From Phyllobacteriaceae bacterium (lineage in GTDB: Bacteria; Pseudomonadota; Alphaproteobacteria; Rhizobiales; Ancalomicrobiaceae): a stretch of 10,061 nt of DNA. The stretch spans positions 1 through 10,061 of the forward strand of contig JAAYVT010000127.1 of NCBI GenBank assembly GCA_012517025.1. The letters are read 5' to 3'. A model generated the notes under the pieces. That model worked only from the letters and a program-made list of their open reading frames with translations. It did not search any database and was not told the DNA's origin. The translations under genes and the position numbers were made by a program. Below, piece by piece: positions 6,939 to 10,061 of this stretch. Each line of letters starts with the position of its first letter. Position 1 is the first letter of the stretch.

Positions 6939-8210
6939 TCAGACGGCTCCTCGGGAGGCGGCCGCGTCGACGTTGGCGTGGCCGGCGCGTTCGAGAACGA
7001 GTTCGGCGAGAACGGAAAGCCCGTTGCCGAGATCGGCGTGGGCGGTGAATTCGCGGACGTTGTGGCTGAGCCCGCCGACGCTCGGCACGAAGATCATCGC
7101 GGCGGGCGCGACGCGGGCGAGCATCTGCGCGTCGTGGCCGGCGCCGGAGAACATCCGCCGGGTCGAGCGCCCCTGGCGCTTCGCCACCGCCTCGACCCGG
7201 TCGACGAGAGCGGGGGCGAAGGCGACCGGCTCGAACCGGGCGAGAGTGCGGCGCGCGACCTCGACCTTCTCCTCGGCCGCGACGCGGTCGACGATCTCGG
7301 CGAAACGGGCTTCGACGACGCGCAGGATCCCTTCGTCGGGATGGCGCAGATCGACGGTCATCACCGCGCGGGCGGCGACGACGTTGACGAGGTTCGGCGT
7401 CAGCTTGACCGAGCCGACGGTGGCGACGACGTCGCCGCCGATCTCGCGCGCCAGCCCGGCGACCTCCGCCGCGATGCGGGCGGCGGCGAGACCGGCGTCG
7501 CGCCTGAGGCGCATCGGCGTGGTGCCGGCGTGCGAGGAGCGGCCGGTGAGCGTCAGCTCGGTCCACGAGATGCCCTGCACCCCCTCGACCACCCCGATCT
7601 CGATCGCTTCCGCCTCCAGCACCGGGCCCTGCTCGATGTGGTATTCGAAATAGGCGGCGGCCTCGATCCCGCCGATCGAGGCTTCGCCGGCGTAACCGAT
7701 CGCCGCCAACTCGTCGGCGAGCACCGCGCCGTCGACCGCCTTGGTCGCCAGCGCCTCTTCGAGCGGCAGGCCGCCGACGTGGACGAGGCTGCCGAGCATG
7801 TCCGGCTGGAAGCGGGCGCCCTCCTCGTTGGTGAAGGCGGCGACGGTGACCGGGTGTTCGGTGACGATGCCGGCATCGTTCAGCGCCGCGATCACCTCGA
7901 GCCCGGCGAGCACGCCGAGATTGCCGTCGTAGAGCCCGCCGGTCGCCACCGTGTCGATGTGCGAGCCGATCATCACCGACGGACCGGGGCGGCTCCCCGC
8001 CCGGGTGCCGAAGAGATTGCCGATTCCGTCGACCACGACGTCGAGGCCGAGCTCCTTCATCCAGCCGACCACCAGATCGCGTCCCTCGCCGTCGGCCTTC
8101 GTCAAGGCGAGACGGCAGACGCCGCCGCCCTCCAGCGCGCCGACGCGGCCGAGGGCTTCGAGACGGGCGACGAGACGGTCGGTCGAGACCGGAAGCGACG
8201 AGGGGTTCAC
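6939..8210 (-). CDS. M20 family zinc-dependent N-carbamoyl/ureido amidohydrolase
   Basis: Member of the M20 hydantoinase/carbamoylase group, which includes L-carbamoylase, allantoate amidohydrolase and beta-ureidopropionase. These enzymes remove a carbamoyl group from ureido acids, yielding ammonia and CO2. The 423-residue protein has the expected metal ligands: H84 (IGSHIDTV), D95 (GGLYDGNLGV), E129/E130 (FTNEEGARF), H191 (EYHIEQGPVLE) and H383 (GGLSHN). The dimerisation (lid) domain lies around 215-330 (TGRSSHAGTTPM). The start is GTG at 8210, fixed by a good GGAGG at 8218-8222 (7-nt spacer) and by a GTGA overlap with the dpaL stop. The TGA at 6939-6941 abuts the D-carbamoylase ATG. Substrate cannot be assigned from motifs alone; L-carbamoyl amino acids, allantoate or a ureido derivative of diaminopropionate are all possible. 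E. coli YgeY, an M20 enzyme next to ygeX (dpaL), is a contextual parallel. Confidence 0.9.
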   Translation of the reverse strand: MNPSSLPVSTDRLVARLEALGRVGALEGGGVCRLALTKADGEGRDLVVGWMKELGLDVVVDGIGNLFGTRAGSRPGPSVMIGSHIDTVATGGLYDGNLGVLAGLEVIAALNDAGIVTEHPVTVAAFTNEEGARFQPDMLGSLVHVGGLPLEEALATKAVDGAVLADELAAIGYAGEASIGGIEAAAYFEYHIEQGPVLEAEAIEIGVVEGVQGISWTELTLTGRSSHAGTTPMRLRRDAGLAAARIAAEVAGLAREIGGDVVATVGSVKLTPNLVNVVAARAVMTVDLRHPDEGILRVVEARFAEIVDRVAAEEKVEVARRTLARFEPVAFAPALVDRVEAVAKRQGRSTRRMFSGAGHDAQMLARVAPAAMIFVPSVGGLSHNVREFTAHADLGNGLSVLAELVLERAGHANVDAAASRGAV

Positions 8211-9430
8211 GGGTGGGCCTCCGCACGCACCGCGTCGCCGGAGCGGCCGACGAGGTTGCGATAGAGTTCGGGATCGCTGTCGCCCTCCGAGCCGAAGACG
8301 AGCACGCGCGACGATGCGTCGAGCCCGATCGCGGCGCGGCGGTCGGGATGGGCGGAAAGGTCGATCAGTCCGGCGAGCCCGGCGACGCCGGATTCGCCGC
8401 CGACGATCGTCGCCCCGGTCGAGCCGTCGGCGAGCCGGCGCATCGCGTCGACGGCGGTCGCGTCGGAAATCGCGGTGAAGGCGGCGACGCCTTCGTCGAG
8501 GATCGGCCAAGCGATCAGCGAGGGTTCGCCGCAGGCGAGCCCGGCCATCAGCGTGTCGAGATCGCCGCCGACGGCGGTGACGACGCCCGCCCGTGCGCTC
8601 TCGTAGAGACAGGCGGCGGTGAGCGGTTCGACCACCACCACGGTCGGGGCATCCGCTCCGTAGGTCTCCCAAAGCTCGGCGGTGACGGCGGCGGCGAGCC
8701 CGCCGACCCCACCTTGCACGAAGACGTGGGTCGGCGGCCGGTCGAGGGCGGCGACCGCCTCCTCGACCATCACCGCATAGCCCTGCATGACGTCGCGCGG
8801 CACGTCGACATAGCCGGGGTAGGAAGTGTCGAAGACGACGAACCAACCCTTCTCCGCCGCCATCCGCGCCGCTTCGCGCACCGAATCGTCGTAATTCCCG
8901 GTGGTGCGGATCACCTCCGCCCCGAACCGACGGATCGCCTCGGCGCGTCCCTCCGACACCGTCGCATGCACGAAGATGACGCAACGCGCCCCGAACAGGC
9001 TCGCCCCCCAGGCGACCGAACGGCCGTGGTTGCCGTCGGTGGCGCAAGTGACGGTGATGTCCGCGACCGCGTCGGCGAGCCGGCCGGCGGCGAGTGCGGC
9101 GAGATCGGTCGGCCGCACGCTGCGGCGCTCGAGTTCGCCGGCGAGCAGACGGAACACCGCGTGCGCGCCACCCAGCGCCTTGAACGAGCCGAGCCCGAAG
9201 CGACCGCCCTCGTCCTTGTAGGAAATCGCCGCGACGCCGAGATCGGCGGCGAGCTTCGGCAGCGAGACGAGCGGCGTCGGCGCGTAGCCGCTCCACGAAC
9301 GGATCACCGCCGCCGCCCGCGCGCCGGCCTCCCGGCTCAGCGTGGCGCGGAAGCGATTGGGGTAGGGCCCGCGTCGATGGCGCGGATTGGTCAGGAAGAT
9401 CGACGGGCTCGCAGCGACAGGTTGGGTCAT
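8207..9430 (-). CDS. dpaL: Diaminopropionate ammonia-lyase (PLP, fold type II)
   Basis: Cleaves D- or L-2,3-diaminopropionate to pyruvate and two ammonia; some members also act on D-serine. The 407-residue protein has the Schiff-base Lys K84 (RFGLGSFKALGGA), D132 in CATDGNHGRSVAWGA matching the catalytic Asp of E. coli YgeX, and D201 in VVFDTSYPGY matching its second Asp. The phosphate-binding loop is QGGVGGLAAAV (239-249). C274 and C300 sit 26 residues apart, as do the two Cys reported to pair in the E. coli enzyme (recalled). The C-terminal GGESGVAGL and SEGDSDPELYR motifs are also typical. ATG 9430 was chosen because the IFLTNPRxxRGPY start of related proteins follows soon after. An in-frame ATG at 9487 would add 19 residues. 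Neither start has a clear Shine-Dalgarno. It is first in the operon, and its stop overlaps the next gene by 4 bp. Confidence 0.93.
   Translation of the reverse strand: MTQPVAASPSIFLTNPRHRRGPYPNRFRATLSREAGARAAAVIRSWSGYAPTPLVSLPKLAADLGVAAISYKDEGGRFGLGSFKALGGAHAVFRLLAGELERRSVRPTDLAALAAGRLADAVADITVTCATDGNHGRSVAWGASLFGARCVIFVHATVSEGRAEAIRRFGAEVIRTTGNYDDSVREAARMAAEKGWFVVFDTSYPGYVDVPRDVMQGYAVMVEEAVAALDRPPTHVFVQGGVGGLAAAVTAELWETYGADAPTVVVVEPLTAACLYESARAGVVTAVGGDLDTLMAGLACGEPSLIAWPILDEGVAAFTAISDATAVDAMRRLADGSTGATIVGGESGVAGLAGLIDLSAHPDRRAAIGLDASSRVLVFGSEGDSDPELYRNLVGRSGDAVRAEAHP
8218..8222 (-). promoter_or_regulatory. Ribosome binding site fixing the GTG start of the M20 hydrolase
   Basis: The plus strand reads CCTCC, so the minus-strand transcript carries GGAGG seven bases before the GTG at 8210. 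It lies inside the 3' end of dpaL. Together with the 4-bp GTGA overlap this fixes a non-ATG start that a frame-length search would miss, since the open frame extends far upstream. Confidence 0.75.
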
Positions 9431-9474
9431 CGACGGATCGGCACTCGTTTTCGGATGGTGTCCTTCGCCTTTCA

Positions 9475-9502
9475 GGGGTACCGTCATCGTCGCGCCAGTC
9501 AA
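9475..9502 (-). promoter_or_regulatory. Possible promoter for the dpaL operon
   Basis: On the minus strand TTGACT (9502-9497) matches a -35 box in five of six positions. It is followed after 16 bp by TACCCC (9480-9475), a poor -10 match. Transcription would start near 9468, about 38 nt before the dpaL ATG at 9430 and downstream of the alternative ATG at 9487, which favours the shorter dpaL start. The weak -10 makes this tentative. Confidence 0.25.
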
Positions 9503-9509
9503 GTCCGAA

Positions 9510-9525
9510 TGAAAGGGATTTTTCA
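9510..9525. promoter_or_regulatory. Inverted repeat TGAAA-N6-TTTCA, candidate RpiR operator
   Basis: A 16-bp inverted repeat with 5-bp arms and a 6-bp centre lies immediately before the RpiR-family gene start and next to the possible dpaL -35 box. Its geometry resembles the GGAA-N6-TTCC operator that I recall for the RpiR-type regulator IolR in rhizobia. A further TTTCA half-site lies at 9470-9474, and GAAA-N-TTTC at 9541-9549. The placement in a divergent regulator/operon gap fits autoregulation and operon control, but binding is inferred. Confidence 0.35.
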
Positions 9526-9529
9526 AAAA

Positions 9530-10061
9530 ATGGCGATCAAGAAATTTTCGGGGTCGGAAGCGGACGACGACGCGACCCCGCCGGCGACGGTTGGCGCGGC
9601 GGACGACGATCGCTCGATCGACGCCCGCATCCACGCGATCTACGAGGGCCTGACGGCGAGCGAAAAGCGGCTGGCGGAAGTGGTGATCGAGGCGCAGGGC
9701 AATCTGTCGGCCTTCACCGCCGGCGAGCTCGCCGACCGCGCCGGCGTCTCCAACGCCACCGCCGCCCGTTTCTTCCGCCGCCTCGGCTACGACAGCTACA
9801 ACGACGCCCGCCGCGCCGCCCGGGTCGAGCAGAACTGGGGCTCGCCGCTCTACGAGCTGACCGGCATCGGCGAGCGCCGACTGGCGGCCGGCGATTTCGG
9901 CCTGCACGTGGCGCAGGACCTGCAGAACCTCGCCCGCACCGCCGAGATGTTGAGCCCGGCCTCGCTGGCCGCCGCCGTCGACGTGCTGGTGAACGCCAAA
10001 CGCCTGTGGATCCTCGGTTTCCGCAATTCGGCGGCGCTCGCCGGCTACGCCCGCGGCCTGC
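9530..10061 (+). CDS. MurR/RpiR family transcriptional regulator, 3'-truncated by window edge
   Basis: RpiR-type regulators join an N-terminal helix-turn-helix to a C-terminal SIS domain that binds a phosphosugar or other small ligand. The 177 visible residues contain a Lys- and Asp-rich tail (1-29), the HTH domain at about 30-105 (LTASEKRLAEVV; then FTAGELADRAGVSNATAARF with the recognition helix, followed by RRLGYDSYNDARR), a linker, and the start of the SIS domain from about 142 (VDVLVNAKRLWILGFRNSAA). The full family length is near 290, so over 100 residues lie beyond the edge. ATG 9530 has AAGGGA about 11 nt upstream; ATG 9509 is in frame and would add seven residues, so the start is not certain. 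It is divergent from dpaL across 99 bp, the usual arrangement for a local regulator, so control of the dpaL-hydantoinase operon is the likely role. Confidence 0.92.
   Translation, partial: MAIKKFSGSEADDDATPPATVGAADDDRSIDARIHAIYEGLTASEKRLAEVVIEAQGNLSAFTAGELADRAGVSNATAARFFRRLGYDSYNDARRAARVEQNWGSPLYELTGIGERRLAAGDFGLHVAQDLQNLARTAEMLSPASLAAAVDVLVNAKRLWILGFRNSAALAGYARGL

Noticed and set aside
4507..8226. 1239-residue minus-strand frame ending in the hydantoinase
   Set aside because: The part upstream of the ATG at 5970 is Arg-rich noise crossing the carbamoylase and M20 genes in the wrong frame.
6063..8264. 733-residue plus-strand open frame opposite the carbamoylase and M20 genes
   Set aside because: It mirrors the coding strand of two proteins with complete catalytic motifs; its translation is Asp/Arg/Gly/Ala-rich without recognisable domains, as expected for antisense frames in GC-rich DNA.

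Overview
The window is GC-rich, tightly packed bacterial DNA with start/stop overlaps, strong codon bias towards G/C at third positions and many mirror ORFs. The gene families (a NosR-type flavoprotein with its own ApbE, NarL/FixJ-type and RpiR-type regulators, a D-hydantoinase/D-carbamoylase pair) fit an alphaproteobacterium, probably of the Hyphomicrobiales. That placement is inferred from gene content, not from a phylogenetic marker.

Layout: (1) bases 2-616 (+) hold the C-terminal majority of a LuxR/FixJ-type response regulator. (2) Bases 620-3798 (-) hold nosR followed by an ApbE-type flavin transferase (NosX-like), with a 4-bp ATGA overlap. ApbE should attach FMN to the Thr of NosR, giving a membrane flavo-iron-sulphur protein of the kind that feeds electrons to nitrous oxide reductase. 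No nosZ or nosDFYL is present. (3) Bases 3933-4421 (-) encode a small gluconokinase. (4) Bases 4507-9430 (-) are a compact four-gene catabolic operon in the order dpaL (2,3-diaminopropionate ammonia-lyase), M20 zinc carbamoylase/ureidohydrolase, nitrilase-family N-carbamoyl-D-amino acid hydrolase, and dihydropyrimidinase/D-hydantoinase. (5) From 9530 (+) a divergent MurR/RpiR-family regulator begins and runs off the window. The 99-bp divergent intergenic region contains an inverted repeat (TGAAA-N6-TTTCA) that could be its operator.

How the genes work together: the operon can open a hydantoin or dihydropyrimidine ring, remove carbamoyl groups by two unrelated enzymes, and deaminate a diamino acid to pyruvate and ammonia. 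The same three families (DpaL, M20 YgeY, hydantoinase HyuA) sit together in E. coli, so a route from a ureido compound through 2,3-diaminopropionate to pyruvate plus ammonia is the most interesting reading. It remains an inference. The nosR-apbE pair appears functionally separate from the nitrogen-scavenging operon.

No RNA genes, insertion sequences, CRISPR arrays or long repeats were seen. No gene-free stretch exceeds 300 bases; the longest are 3799-3932, 9431-9529 and 4422-4506.
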